Source: Magnetovibrio sp.
GTDB taxonomy: Bacteria > Pseudomonadota > Alphaproteobacteria > Rhodospirillales > Casp-alpha2
Assembly: GCA_002722175.1 (NCBI GenBank)
Contig: PBKU01000033.1
Location: 1 to 64,000, forward strand
Length of the DNA: 64,000 nucleotides
Direction of reading: 5' to 3'
Part shown: piece by piece, positions 33,814 through 43,667 of the stretch
How positions within the stretch are numbered: position 1 is the stretch's first letter
Layout: each line of letters starts with the position of its first letter
The notes under the pieces: model-generated
The model's database searches: none
The model's input: only the letters and a program-made list of their open reading frames with translations
Told to the model about the DNA's origin: nothing
Made by a program: the position numbers and the translations under genes

Positions 33814-36474
33814 ATGGAAATATTTTTCCTGATATTATTAATAGTGACCATGATACTCGCGTTGGGTGCTGGGTATCCGGTTGCTTTTGCCCTGCCCGGC
33901 TCTGCAATTATTACCATTGGGCTAGCCTCATTTGCCGGATACTTTTTTGATGGGCACGTTGAAGCTTATTTTGCACATGGTGACCCTATCCAATGGCTCA
34001 ATGCAGGAGTAACAAATTTACGGGGAATTTACTGGCAAGCAGAAAGGGATACATTGATCGCAATCCCATTATTTATTTTTATGGGGATTATGCTTGAACG
34101 CTCAAAAATTGCTGAAGATTTGCTAGTTACAATGGGTCAACTGTTTGGACCTATTCCCGGGGGGGTAGGAATTTCAGTGGTTTTAGTTGGTGCTCTGCTT
34201 GCAGCGACGACAGGGATTGTTGGTGCCACTGTAATAGCAATGGGTTTGATCTCTCTCCCTGTGATGTTGAGAGCGAAATATTCCCACTCGTTAGCGACTG
34301 GCACTATCAGCGCGTCGGGGACACTTGGACAGATAATTCCCCCATCGATAGTGCTGATTATTCTCGCCGATCAGCTCTCAAATGCAACTGATCAGGGTAG
34401 TGCTATCCGTACTGCAGATTATAAAGCAGGTACTGGTCTTTCTAATTTACCGACTGAATACGACCTTACCTCAACGAGTGCTGGTGATATGTTTTTAGGT
34501 GCGTTTTTACCGGGACTTGTTCTAGTCGCTCTTTACGTTTCGTACATTCTTATTTTGTCATTGCTTCGACCAGCCGTTGCTCCTCCTGCCCCATTTGAGG
34601 GGAGCATAGATAGGAAATTTGCGTTTCGAGTGATTGGTGTCTTAGTGCCACCTCTGGCACTGATATTTATTGTTTTAGGTTCAATTATCATGGGTATTGC
34701 AACAGTTAATCAGGCTGGTGCGATTGGGGCCGTGGGATCTATGATCATGGCAGGGTACCGGCTTAAGTCAGGACAGAAAGACGCATTTTTGCCAGCTTTA
34801 TTATCCGTAGCTTCGATTGTTGCACTAGCGTTTCTATTGAACAATTTTGTAATTAATGTGAAAGCCATTAAAACCTCAACAGATATTTTAGTGGTTATTT
34901 TAGCAGCAACAGCTTCATTTTTTTTTCTAGTTGGAGTTGGATGGAGTGCGTGGCGAACCTATAAAATTGATAAAACCCTTGAAGGTGTAATGATAGAAAC
35001 AGCTAAAACGACCTCCTTAGTCTTTATAATTCTCCTGGGAGCTGCAATGTTGACAGCTGCATTTAGAGCATTCGGTGGTGAAGAACTGGTGCGAAATTTT
35101 CTGTCTGGATTGCCTGGAGGCTTTATCTCTAAATTCGTAGTTGTAATGATAGTTATATTCATCCTGGGTTTCTTTTTAGACTTTATTGAAATAGCCGTTG
35201 TTGTAGTACCAATCATTGCCCCTATTCTCCTGGCGGATCCAACCGCCAATGTTACTGCTGTCTGGTTTGGAGTGATGATCGGAGTGAACATGCAGACGTC
35301 ATTTCTTACTCCACCTTTCGGATTTGCCCTATTCTATCTTCGAGGCGTTGCTCCAGCCATTGTCAGAACGATTGAGATGTATAAAGGTGTAGCTCCTTTT
35401 ATTGCGCTTCAATTACTTGGTTTGGTAATAGTTGGGCTTTATCCTCCATTGGTGAACTATCTTCCGGCTAAGGTGTACCTTACTTCTGAAACAGCACCTC
35501 CACCAAAAAATCCGCGTATTCAGGCGTGTCTTGAAGAATATCTTTTTGAAAAACTGGATCGTGAGCGTGCTCAAATACAAAATAGTATTAGTAAGATTAA
35601 AGGTTCCAACTTTAGCTATCTACCTCAAAATTATAAAAGTGAGTTATCTAGTAGTTTTGTCCTTGCGGAAAAAACGTTCTCATTCGTGGATGACGTTAAG
35701 GAGGCAAGAAAAGCAATAAAGGATCTCTTACCAGAGTATAAACCGTTTCATTCTGAAGTGCGGGATATACGTGTTGGAATCGGCGCGATTGATCGCAAGC
35801 TTAAAAAGCTGCATAAAAATCGAAGAAAGTTGGTGGAGCTTGGTACTGGTGATACAGGTGATCTCAGTGAATTAGACCAAGCCATTGAACAGCTGGAGGT
35901 TGAAAAGATTGCCTATAAAGACAAAATTCCCGAAAACTGGCAAGGGATCCGTGAAACGTACACAAAATTTCGTGACATAGAAAGAAAAGCACGAAAAAAA
36001 TATCGAAGAAATGTAGATGATTCATATGAACCGGTTTCTAAAGTTTTATCAATACTCGCCTCAACAGAAGAGCTTGCTCGTCTAGAGCCTGTTATAAAGG
36101 GGTTGGAGCCAACCATTTCTGGAAATGATTTAGCCTTGGACAAAATGAATGCAATTAAGACGGTTGAAAGTAAAGTCGGAACAATTGCCGGAGCTAGCCC
36201 AATTAAGTCAAAACTTTCCGCTGCTAGAAGAGCAATAAAAAAGAAAAAGACAGAGAAAGCAGTTAAACAATTCGAACTAGGCATGGAAATATTTGATAAG
36301 GAAATTTTGTGGCGGAAGCAGGCAAAAAAACAATTTGAAAAAGTTCTTATTGATTATGAGAAGGTAATACGTTCTTCTATTGGAGTACGTTCACAGGAGC
36401 GCTTAACAGAAATAGAGGCTGAAGAAGTTGCTAGCTGCCAAGCGCGTCATCGGGATATTTCTCTCGATTTTTAA
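33814..36474 (+). CDS. dctM: TRAP transporter large permease DctM with long C-terminal coiled-coil extension
   Basis: An 886-residue protein. Residues 1 to ~552 are a DctM permease. GIMLERSKIAEDLL, GATTGIVGATVIAMGLISLP, SGTLGQIIPPSIVLIILADQ and MQTSFLTPPFGFALFYLRG are family signatures. Within it, a hydrophilic insert (about 190-225) and extra helices lengthen the middle. From ~555 to 886 there are about 330 hydrophilic, Lys/Glu-rich residues with strong helical character and no membrane span, probably coiled coil. No stop or frameshift separates the parts. The permease moves organic acids with Na+ using DctP. The extension is not part of the standard family and its role is unknown. Confidence 0.9.
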   Translation: MEIFFLILLIVTMILALGAGYPVAFALPGSAIITIGLASFAGYFFDGHVEAYFAHGDPIQWLNAGVTNLRGIYWQAERDTLIAIPLFIFMGIMLERSKIAEDLLVTMGQLFGPIPGGVGISVVLVGALLAATTGIVGATVIAMGLISLPVMLRAKYSHSLATGTISASGTLGQIIPPSIVLIILADQLSNATDQGSAIRTADYKAGTGLSNLPTEYDLTSTSAGDMFLGAFLPGLVLVALYVSYILILSLLRPAVAPPAPFEGSIDRKFAFRVIGVLVPPLALIFIVLGSIIMGIATVNQAGAIGAVGSMIMAGYRLKSGQKDAFLPALLSVASIVALAFLLNNFVINVKAIKTSTDILVVILAATASFFFLVGVGWSAWRTYKIDKTLEGVMIETAKTTSLVFIILLGAAMLTAAFRAFGGEELVRNFLSGLPGGFISKFVVVMIVIFILGFFLDFIEIAVVVVPIIAPILLADPTANVTAVWFGVMIGVNMQTSFLTPPFGFALFYLRGVAPAIVRTIEMYKGVAPFIALQLLGLVIVGLYPPLVNYLPAKVYLTSETAPPPKNPRIQACLEEYLFEKLDRERAQIQNSISKIKGSNFSYLPQNYKSELSSSFVLAEKTFSFVDDVKEARKAIKDLLPEYKPFHSEVRDIRVGIGAIDRKLKKLHKNRRKLVELGTGDTGDLSELDQAIEQLEVEKIAYKDKIPENWQGIRETYTKFRDIERKARKKYRRNVDDSYEPVSKVLSILASTEELARLEPVIKGLEPTISGNDLALDKMNAIKTVESKVGTIAGASPIKSKLSAARRAIKKKKTEKAVKQFELGMEIFDKEILWRKQAKKQFEKVLIDYEKVIRSSIGVRSQERLTEIEAEEVASCQARHRDISLDF

Positions 36475-36500
36475 GGGCGATTTAAAAGAAAATTTGAAGA

Positions 36501-37094
36501 TTACTTTTTTGCCCAGTCTAAAATCTTCCAGGAAGCAGGTACAAGGACTGCTGCAAGAAAAAGTTTAAGAACGTCGCCGTATAAAAAAGGATAAAGGCCC
36601 ATTTCAAGAATAGGTTTGGACCAACCGACGGCCACACCAAGCCATAGTAACCCTGGTATATAGATAGTGAGGTTGCCAATAAACATTGCAGTGGCCGTTG
36701 TAAAAAAAGTTTTGTCCCAACCTCGCTCTGCGAACTTTCCAACAATGAAGCAGGCAAAAAACATTCCTAGCAGGTATCCGCCAGTAGGGCCAAGCATATA
36801 AGTTATGCCAGCGCCCTTTGCAAAAACCGGAAGTCCTATTGCTCCTTCTAACAAATAGAGAGCATAGGTTGCACAACCAAGACGCCACCCTAACCCTAAC
36901 CCGAGAATCAGAACAACCATGGTCTGCATCGTCATGGGCACTGGCCAAAATGGCACTTGAATTTTTGCAGATAGCGCAAGCAGTAAAGATCCCCCAACTA
37001 CTAAAATTAGCAGGCGCTGCCATTTGCTTTCTTTTTTTTCTGGCCAGAACGCCCCCACAAGAAGGGTTCTGTTATAGGGTATGTTTGTTGTCAT
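36501..37094 (-). CDS. bioY: Biotin transporter substrate-binding subunit BioY
   Basis: The S component of the biotin ECF transporter, 197 residues with about six helices. Family motifs include AKIQVPFWPVPMTMQT near the first helix, PTGGYLLGMFFACFIVG and ERGW. BioY can work alone or with ecfA/ecfT; neither is adjacent, so a solitary BioY or shared module is likely. It converges with dctM (26-base gap). The region upstream has an 8-bp inverted repeat at 37134-37184. Confidence 0.95.
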   Translation of the reverse strand: MTTNIPYNRTLLVGAFWPEKKESKWQRLLILVVGGSLLLALSAKIQVPFWPVPMTMQTMVVLILGLGLGWRLGCATYALYLLEGAIGLPVFAKGAGITYMLGPTGGYLLGMFFACFIVGKFAERGWDKTFFTTATAMFIGNLTIYIPGLLWLGVAVGWSKPILEMGLYPFLYGDVLKLFLAAVLVPASWKILDWAKK

Positions 37095-37133
37095 ATATTA
37101 AATACTTCCAGTCACAAATCTATATTTATATAT

Positions 37134-37184
37134 CTCTATTGTCAGAAATTTTTTAAATTTAATCAACAGTAAAATGCAATAGAG
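37134..37184. repeat. 8-bp inverted repeat upstream of bioY
   Basis: CTCTATTG (37134-37141) and CAATAGAG (37177-37184) are perfect complements separated by 35 bases that contain a smaller AAATTT...AAATTT pair. It lies 40-90 bases upstream of the bioY ATG. No exact BioR-type palindrome (TTATnnATAA form) was found. It could be a leader structure; chance is possible in such AT-rich DNA. Confidence 0.3.
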
Positions 37185-37251
37185 TTATTAGTAGTCATTT
37201 TGGAAATTATTTATTTTATTTTGACGAAGGGTATTACAAATAAATGATTGC

Positions 37252-39510
37252 CTAGGAGAAACGGTTGTTAGCCGGAAAACCTTTTGGTTTTATTAATCCG
37301 GCACCAGCTCTTTTTCCAACCCAATTTTCAAGATTTAATTCTGACCGTTTTCCACTTGCGGTCATCCAGGAAACCCCATTTTCCCAAACAAAAGCTTGTA
37401 GATCGGAAAGTCCTCCATTCTTATATCGTTGCAAAATAACTCCCCTGCCCCTGCTCATTACGGGTAACTCATCGAGGGCGAAGATTAATAATTTTTTATT
37501 GGTACCAATTACTGCAATGTGGCTTGCCCCAGGTGGAATCCGACTTAACGCTGCTGCTTTTTCATCTTGACCTAAATTTAATACTAATTTTCCATTTCTT
37601 GTTTGGGCAATAACGTTCCTCTCTGAAACAATGAATCCACGCCCGCTATTTGAGGCTAAGAGCAGTTTTTCGCAAGAATTTTGAGTTATTATTGAGATAA
37701 CTTCATCTTCATTTTTTATGTCAAACATCAATCGAATAGGTTCTCCATGCCCGCGTGCACTCGGAAGCTTGTCAACACCAATTGTATAAAAGCGGCCATT
37801 AGTTGCAAAGATCAACAATTTATCAGTAGTTTCTGCATGCAGAAAAGAGTTAAGCCCATCTCCTTCTTTAAACTTAACAGAGGTTAAATCTTGAAGGTGG
37901 CCTTTAGCGATGCGGATCCAACCCTTTTTTGAATATATGACTGTTACCGGTTCCTTTTCAATCATTGCTTCAAGTGGGATCACAAGCGCTTTTGGCGGTG
38001 ACCCAATTAAAGTACGGCGGTTTCCTATATCAGGTTCACTCGAAAAAAAACCACTTATTTTTTTAATCTGAAGATAGATAGTTCTCCAGCCCTTTTCTTC
38101 ATCTTCAATTAGTAGTTTGAGCTCCCTGCGCTCCGATTTCAGAGACTTATCTTCATTACGAATTTGTATTTCTTCGAGTTTTCTTAGCTGTCTTAGTCGC
38201 ATATTCAGTATGGCATCGGCCTGGTTTTCATTTAACGACAATTTTTTTATAATAATTCTTTTCGGTTCATCATTGTTCCGAATAATTTGAATTATTTTGT
38301 CAAGGTTTATATATGCTATGAGAAACCCTGCCAGTACATCTAGGCGTTGATTTATCGCTTTTAATCTAAACTTGGTTTGTCTTAGCAGTATGGTTTGTCG
38401 ATGTTCTAAAAAAGCGGTAAGTACTTGCCGTAAATTCATTACCGTAGGAATATTATTTAAATTTAGGACATTAAGATTTAAATTGAAACGGATCTCCATC
38501 TCAGAATCACGAAATAACTGTTCCATTAGTATAGATGGATCTGTAGCGCGATTTTTGGGGACAATAACTATGCGAACTGATTCGTCTGATTCGTCTCGGA
38601 TGTCCTCCAGTGTGGGAATTTTTTTATTAACTATTAGGTCAGCTATCTTTTCGATCAGTTTTGCTTTCTGGACTTGGTATGGAATTTCAATAACAATAAT
38701 TTGATATTGTCCATGTACGAGCTTTTCGACCTCCCATTTTGCTCTAACTCTAAAACTTCCACGGCCTGTTCGATAAGATTCGATTATATTTTCTTTTGAC
38801 TCTGCCAATACCCCTCCAGTAGGAAAGTCTGGTCCTGGAACGAGGCTGCAAAGTTTCTCGAATGTGACTCGACAGTTAGTTATTCCATTAGTTTTGTACT
38901 TTGCTGTTTTTATAAGATGTAATAAAGCGTTGCATAGTTCGACAGTATTGTGAGGCGGAATATTAGTTGCCATTCCGACGGCAATACCAGTTGAACCATT
39001 AGCCAAGAGGTTAGGAAAAGCTGCGGGAAGTACTATGGGTTCTTTTTCCTCACCGTCATAGGTTTGGCGAAAGTCGACCGTGTCATGATCAATACCTTCA
39101 AGTAGGAATTTAGCGATTTTTGTAAGTCGAGCTTCGGTATATCTCATCGCTGCAGCGTTATCGCCATCAATGTTTCCAAAATTGCCCTGGCCTTCGACCA
39201 AAGGGTAGCGTACTGCAAATTCTTGGGCTAGACGCACCATCGCATCATATATGGCTTGGTCCCCATGCGGATGAAATTTGCCCATTACATCGCCAACGAC
39301 ACGGGCACACTTTTTAAAACCGGCTTCTGGGTCAAGCTTTAGGAGCCTCATCGCAAAAAGAAGTCTTCGGTGCACAGGCTTTAGACCGTCCCGGACATCC
39401 GGAAGCGACCGGGACATTATAGTTGAAAGCGCATAATTAAGGTAACGTTCCGCAAGCGCGTCGTCTAATCTTGCCTCATTAATTTTTTCCAGAAAACCAG
39501 TAGTATTCAT
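37252..39510 (-). CDS. parC: DNA topoisomerase IV subunit A (ParC)
   Basis: A decatenating type II topoisomerase subunit. The N-terminal breakage-reunion domain contains [17 protein letters not shown], the [13 protein letters not shown] loop and the DNA-linking Tyr124 in [10 protein letters not shown]. The C-terminal half is a degenerate beta-pinwheel (repeats near SNSGRGFIV and MSRGRGV), and the lack of a full GyrA-box pattern supports ParC over GyrA. ATG 39510 gives 752 residues; the in-frame TTG at 39528 adds six without SD. The position of the quinolone-sensitive Ser80 of E. coli ParC is Gln here. Confidence 0.93.
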   Translation of the reverse strand: MNTTGFLEKINEARLDDALAERYLNYALSTIMSRSLPDVRDGLKPVHRRLLFAMRLLKLDPEAGFKKCARVVGDVMGKFHPHGDQAIYDAMVRLAQEFAVRYPLVEGQGNFGNIDGDNAAAMRYTEARLTKIAKFLLEGIDHDTVDFRQTYDGEEKEPIVLPAAFPNLLANGSTGIAVGMATNIPPHNTVELCNALLHLIKTAKYKTNGITNCRVTFEKLCSLVPGPDFPTGGVLAESKENIIESYRTGRGSFRVRAKWEVEKLVHGQYQIIVIEIPYQVQKAKLIEKIADLIVNKKIPTLEDIRDESDESVRIVIVPKNRATDPSILMEQLFRDSEMEIRFNLNLNVLNLNNIPTVMNLRQVLTAFLEHRQTILLRQTKFRLKAINQRLDVLAGFLIAYINLDKIIQIIRNNDEPKRIIIKKLSLNENQADAILNMRLRQLRKLEEIQIRNEDKSLKSERRELKLLIEDEEKGWRTIYLQIKKISGFFSSEPDIGNRRTLIGSPPKALVIPLEAMIEKEPVTVIYSKKGWIRIAKGHLQDLTSVKFKEGDGLNSFLHAETTDKLLIFATNGRFYTIGVDKLPSARGHGEPIRLMFDIKNEDEVISIITQNSCEKLLLASNSGRGFIVSERNVIAQTRNGKLVLNLGQDEKAAALSRIPPGASHIAVIGTNKKLLIFALDELPVMSRGRGVILQRYKNGGLSDLQAFVWENGVSWMTASGKRSELNLENWVGKRAGAGLIKPKGFPANNRFS

Positions 39511-39661
39511 AATTGCATATTCAACCAAACAACCTATGTAAAAAATACAAGATATAGTACTGAAATGGTAGATGGCGTCAATAATTAGTGAATCAGAAGG
39601 TTTAAAATCCTTATTTAACTATAAGTAAATTGTAGATTTGCATACAATTTATGAAGGCACT

Positions 39662-40375
39662 CTACGAAAATATATCTGTAAGTCGTTGACGGGCATTAGG
39701 CATTCCCCCCGGTCGTTGGGCAAATACATGATTTTCAAGAAAATAGCCGGTTAATATTAGCGCTTGTAGCATTTCTGGAGTTTTTGGTGCGGCATCACTG
39801 TCAATTAAAAAAGGTGGTAATGGCAATAGTCGGTCCTTGTAAGGTTCTGCCACCGACTCTGATACAGCTCTACCAGATTTCGGAGATACATATTTTAAAT
39901 CAGATTTTTGCCCTGTCGCACCACATTTTGAAAAATCTAAACCAAACCCCAGTTCTGATAATAAACCAAGCTCCCACTTGACATAAATCTTCGGCCAGTA
40001 TTCCTCGATGAGACTTTGCAAAAGAAAATTTAATCCATCAAAAATTGGTTGGTTTGGCTGGCGCTCAGGTAAAGCTGCTTCTGACAGTGCGCAAGCTGAA
40101 GTCAATGCGGCTAATGGTCCGGGTGATAATAGAAGCGGTGTCCCGTATGAAGTAACTAGATCTAGGGAAAAAGCGCCCAAATGTTCAATTAATCTAGCAC
40201 GCCATCTTGCGTCTACTAAATTTCCAGGCTGAAGAATACCCTGTATACGTTTTCTAGAACCCCCGCGCACTAAACCAGCGTGCCTGCCATGATGTTTTGT
40301 TAGTAAAGTGACTATGGCAGAGGTTTCGCCATGCTTTTTAGCGGATAGCACTATTCCTGTGTCAGACCATTCCAT
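39662..40375 (-). CDS. recO: DNA repair protein RecO
   Basis: Recombination mediator that loads RecA on SSB-coated DNA with RecR. It has an N-terminal OB fold (MEWSDTGIVLSAKKHGETSAIV...GLVRGG) and a helical C-terminal part containing LGFGLDFSKC and PPFLID. ATG 40375 is preferred: the family N-terminus begins here (237 residues), while the frame extends 11 codons upstream without similarity. The C-terminal zinc motif of some RecO proteins is only partly present (Cys in DFSKCGATG). It sits between era and parC, as in relatives. Confidence 0.93.
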   Translation of the reverse strand: MEWSDTGIVLSAKKHGETSAIVTLLTKHHGRHAGLVRGGSRKRIQGILQPGNLVDARWRARLIEHLGAFSLDLVTSYGTPLLLSPGPLAALTSACALSEAALPERQPNQPIFDGLNFLLQSLIEEYWPKIYVKWELGLLSELGFGLDFSKCGATGQKSDLKYVSPKSGRAVSESVAEPYKDRLLPLPPFLIDSDAAPKTPEMLQALILTGYFLENHVFAQRPGGMPNARQRLTDIFS

Positions 40376-40681
40376 GATAAACCATGTAAAGTTTTGAGCA
40401 AATAACAATTAAAATTTTCGTTTATAAGGTTCGATATTTGAAAATGAATAATTTTGTTTACGAAACTATAGTTTGAAGGTTTGAAATCCGAGCTGCATTA
40501 ACTTTTCCCCCCGATAGCTCTATTTTCAGGTACATTTTATTTGTAAGAAATATGTTATCAGCGCTTTAGGTAAATAAAGTAGGAAGTTTCCTTAACAGAA
40601 ATAGAACTTTTAACAAGAAATCATTCCCGATTGAGAGGCGGAGAAAATGTTTCTTTTCTTTTGAGACATAATTTCGAAGCA
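40376..40681. other. Non-coding gap between era and recO
   Basis: AT-rich interval of 306 bases on the recO upstream side. No open frame beyond about 20 codons with a ribosome-binding site, no tRNA-like fold and no clear terminator were seen. A promoter for recO probably lies here but no convincing -35/-10 pair was identified. Confidence 0.4.
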
Positions 40682-41608
40682 TTAGGCATTATAATTCAGG
40701 CCCCATTCCCTATAAAAGTTAGGGTTATCTCTCCATTTTTCAAATACTTTAACAAAGAGAAATAAGTGAATAGTGCAACCAAAAGCATCTTCAAGTTCAG
40801 TGCGCGCAGCTGTGCCAATCGATTTAATACGCGCGCCGTTTTTTCCGAGTATAATAGCTTTTTGACTATAGCGTTCAACATATAGGACTTGTTCAATCCG
40901 GATTGAACCATCTGTTTTTTTTTGCCATTTTTCGGTTTCTATTGCAGCTGAATACGGAAGCTCATGGCTTAATTGCAAGTAGAGCTTTTCACGGGTGACT
41001 TCTGCCGCAAACAGGCGGCTTGGCAGGTCACTAAGCTGATCGGGTGGATAAAGCCATGGGCCAGGTGGTGCTATACTGGCAAGATAAGATAGTAAATCTG
41101 AAATTCCATCAGAAGTCTTCGCTGAAACCAGAAAGACGCGTGAAAATATATCTCCAGATCCAAAGCGTTCAATAAGTTTTAGGAGTTTTTCTTTCTGAAC
41201 AAGATCTATCTTATTGAACAACAGAATTAACTCTCTAGTGTGGTTCGCTAACGCACTGGATTTTTTCATGCGGGAAATTATTTCTAAAGTATTACGATCG
41301 TTTTCTTTTTTTGCATCTACTACAACTAATACAACATCAGCTTGTTGGGCACTCTCCCAAGAAGCTGATACCATAGCGCGGTTAAGGCGTCCTTTTGGAT
41401 CAAATATTCCAGGAGTATCCACAAATATTAGTTGTGAGTTTTTTTCAAGATGAATTCCCGTGATACGAGAGCGGGTTGTCTGGGATTTTGGAGAAACAAT
41501 AGATATTTTTGTATTTTGAATTGTATTAAGTAGTGTAGACTTCCCAACGTTTGGTGCTCCAATTATAGAAATAAAGGCGGCACGAGTTTGATCTGCGGGG
41601 TCAGCCAT
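40682..41608 (-). CDS. era: GTPase Era
   Basis: An essential GTPase for 16S rRNA maturation. The G domain has G1 GAPNVGKST, G3 DTPGI and G4 NKID; the C-terminal KH domain includes the RNA-binding turn ILGKNGARIKSIG and ends in KVFEKWRDNPNFYREWGL. ATG 41608 gives 308 residues, starting MADPADQTRAAFISI; the frame extends upstream inside rnc without support. The start overlaps the rnc stop by eight bases, the typical rnc-era coupling. Confidence 0.96.
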   Translation of the reverse strand: MADPADQTRAAFISIIGAPNVGKSTLLNTIQNTKISIVSPKSQTTRSRITGIHLEKNSQLIFVDTPGIFDPKGRLNRAMVSASWESAQQADVVLVVVDAKKENDRNTLEIISRMKKSSALANHTRELILLFNKIDLVQKEKLLKLIERFGSGDIFSRVFLVSAKTSDGISDLLSYLASIAPPGPWLYPPDQLSDLPSRLFAAEVTREKLYLQLSHELPYSAAIETEKWQKKTDGSIRIEQVLYVERYSQKAIILGKNGARIKSIGTAARTELEDAFGCTIHLFLFVKVFEKWRDNPNFYREWGLNYNA

Positions 41609-42287
41609 ATTCGATGCCAAGCTGTTCAAGAGCATGTAGTGCGGCGACTTGCTGTGCCGCCCGTTTGGAGACACCTTTTCCGGTTACTGGTTTCTGTCCT
41701 TCTATTTTAACTTCAAATACGAATTCTGGACTATGATCGGGGCCGTGTTTATCAGTTTCTATATATTCTGGAAGAGGGAGTCCCCTCCCCTGGGCCCATT
41801 CCTGTAAGGTAGTTTTTGGATCTTTCGGGGGTGTTACCTCTTTAAGCATTATATGGGTCCAGTGACGTCGAATAAATTCTTCCGCCTTACCCAGACCGGC
41901 ATCGAGGTAGATGGCAGCGATAATAGCTTCTAGAGAATCTGCTAGGATATTCAGCTTGTTTTGACCACCGTTTTCTTTCTCGCTTTCCGATAACACTAAC
42001 ATTTCAGGGAGTCCTATTTCATTAGCTATCCTTACTAATGTCTTTCGTTGAACAAGTGCTGCAAATCTATATCCTAACTCGCCTTCATTTTCATATTCAT
42101 AAGCGTCAAATAGCATTTTTGAGATAATTAAGCCGAGAACGCGATCGCCTAGGAACTCAAGCCGTTCATTTGATTTTATACGAGGACGAGCTGCACTAGA
42201 GTGCAAAAGAGCTTGTCGAAGCAGTTTAGGTTTGGAAAAATGATACCCTAGCTGAACCTGGAACTTTTTCATTTCTGGAAATTTCAT
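41601..42287 (-). CDS. rnc: Ribonuclease III
   Basis: A double-strand-specific endoribonuclease for rRNA processing and sRNA-mRNA turnover. The signature ERLEFLGDRVLGLIIS holds catalytic acidic residues, and the second catalytic Glu/Asp block is LADSLEAIIAAIYLDAG. The C-terminal dsRNA-binding domain (about 158-228) ends GVSKRAAQQVAALHALEQL. Length 228 is standard. It overlaps lepB (ATGA) and era, so lepB-rnc-era form one coupled operon. Confidence 0.97.
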   Translation of the reverse strand: MKFPEMKKFQVQLGYHFSKPKLLRQALLHSSAARPRIKSNERLEFLGDRVLGLIISKMLFDAYEYENEGELGYRFAALVQRKTLVRIANEIGLPEMLVLSESEKENGGQNKLNILADSLEAIIAAIYLDAGLGKAEEFIRRHWTHIMLKEVTPPKDPKTTLQEWAQGRGLPLPEYIETDKHGPDHSPEFVFEVKIEGQKPVTGKGVSKRAAQQVAALHALEQLGIEYG

Positions 42288-43042
42288 TTAATTCCCGTAA
42301 ATAATCTATTTTTTCGTATTGTGTTTTGCCAGTCCCAAAATTTCCAAAACGATCCGTTGATTGAAAAAAATAAGAATTCAGCTCGACCCACTAGGTTTTC
42401 CCGTGGAATGAACCCAACAGATGTGAACCTTGAATCTTTTGACCTGTCACGGTTATCACCCATCATAAAATAGTGATTCTTAGGAACTCGATAAACCTGA
42501 GTATTGTCAGAGAACAAATCATCGGATTCTTCTAAGATAAAGTACTCTTTTCCATTCGGTAAAGTTTCGATATATCGAGGAATTTGCCGCGTTAGCCCGC
42601 TATCTGCCTCTTCAATAAAATTACTAATTTTCCTCCGTTCAACGGCTTTCCCATTGATATGCAAGATGCCATTCTGTATTTGAATTTCATCACCGGGAAG
42701 GCCAATTAATCTTTTTATATAATCAATTGAAGTGTCACTTGGCAGTTTAAAAACAATCACATCACCCCGTTTTGGTTTTGAAAAAAGCATACGAGTTTTT
42801 GGCAGTAGCGGTGGTGAAAATGGGATTGAGTATCTACTATAGCCATAAGAAAACTTTGAGACGAAAAGGTAATCACCTATGAGCAAGCTAGGGATCATTG
42901 AACCAGATGGAATATTAAAAGGCTCATACCCGACGGTGCGGATACTAAATGCTATTATCATTGCCCAAAAAATTGTGGCTAGAAGCTCACCAAGGCTCCC
43001 AGGTTTTTTTCTATTAGTTTTTGACGGCCTTATTTCTTTCAT
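42284..43042 (-). CDS. lepB: Signal peptidase I
   Basis: Cleaves N-terminal signal peptides on the outer face of the inner membrane. One N-terminal helix (about 19-37) precedes the catalytic Ser48 in IPSGSMIPSL. The general base is Lys110 in DYIKRLIGLPGD, and box E is GDNRDRSKDSR. Length 252 is typical for alphaproteobacteria. It heads the lepB-rnc-era operon, with 214 bases to acpS upstream. Confidence 0.96.
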   Translation of the reverse strand: MKEIRPSKTNRKKPGSLGELLATIFWAMIIAFSIRTVGYEPFNIPSGSMIPSLLIGDYLFVSKFSYGYSRYSIPFSPPLLPKTRMLFSKPKRGDVIVFKLPSDTSIDYIKRLIGLPGDEIQIQNGILHINGKAVERRKISNFIEEADSGLTRQIPRYIETLPNGKEYFILEESDDLFSDNTQVYRVPKNHYFMMGDNRDRSKDSRFTSVGFIPRENLVGRAEFLFFSINGSFWKFWDWQNTIRKNRLFTGIK

Positions 43043-43238
43043 GCCAATTTGGAATCTCCTGAACCATATATGAACTAATGAAATTAAGTTAGTCGTAAAT
43101 CGAAAAGATAACGAAGTTGGGGAATAAACAGTGGGGTCTTAGAAGTCAACATTGAAAATAACTTATTCTCATCAATTAGAGAGAACAGTCAAATTTTCTT
43201 GTTTCCAATGTATTCGTGAGCCAATGAATTAACATTTC

Positions 43239-43258
43239 AGTAGCCTTTTGAGGCTACT
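43239..43258. terminator. 7-bp hairpin at the acpS stop codon
   Basis: AGTAGCC (43239-43245) and GGCTACT (43252-43258) form a perfect 7-bp stem with a 6-base loop. On the minus strand the stem begins at the acpS TAG itself. No T-tract follows in either direction, so it is not a standard intrinsic terminator; it may stabilise the 3' end or mark the boundary between pdxJ-acpS and lepB. Confidence 0.4.
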
Positions 43259-43667
43259 ACTGCGCTGGTTTGATGGGGTTTGCAGAGATAATCACTATAG
43301 CATGTGCGATAGGATATTCGTCACTTTGTGAAACGTCAAGCTGGGCTTCCATTCCGGGAGGTATTAACAATTGAAGACGTTTAAATGCACCTCCTTTTAT
43401 TTTTATATAAGGTTGACCAGTTTCCAAGTTACGTATGGTAATATCTTTCCAGAACACACCTTTTCTGAAACCAGTACCAAGTGCTTTTGCGCATGCTTCC
43501 TTTGCTGCAAAGCTTTGGGCATAGGAATACGCTGGGTTGTGTTTCCTTTCTGCTTTTTCCCGTTCTGAAGAATCGAAAATTCTATTAGTAAAACGCTCTT
43601 CAAACCGTAATAGGACTCTTTCAATTCGTCTAATATCACATAGGTCGGTGCCAATACCAATTATCAT
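43257..43667 (-). CDS. acpS: Holo-[acyl-carrier-protein] synthase
   Basis: Transfers 4'-phosphopantetheine from CoA to acyl carrier protein. The 136-residue protein shows GIGTDLCDIRRIE with metal ligand Asp8, and the SFAAKEACAKALGTGF block with the second ligand Glu. The ATG overlaps the pdxJ stop (ATGA). The pdxJ-acpS-lepB order is standard in proteobacteria. Confidence 0.96.
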   Translation of the reverse strand: MIIGIGTDLCDIRRIERVLLRFEERFTNRIFDSSEREKAERKHNPAYSYAQSFAAKEACAKALGTGFRKGVFWKDITIRNLETGQPYIKIKGGAFKRLQLLIPPGMEAQLDVSQSDEYPIAHAIVIISANPIKPAQ

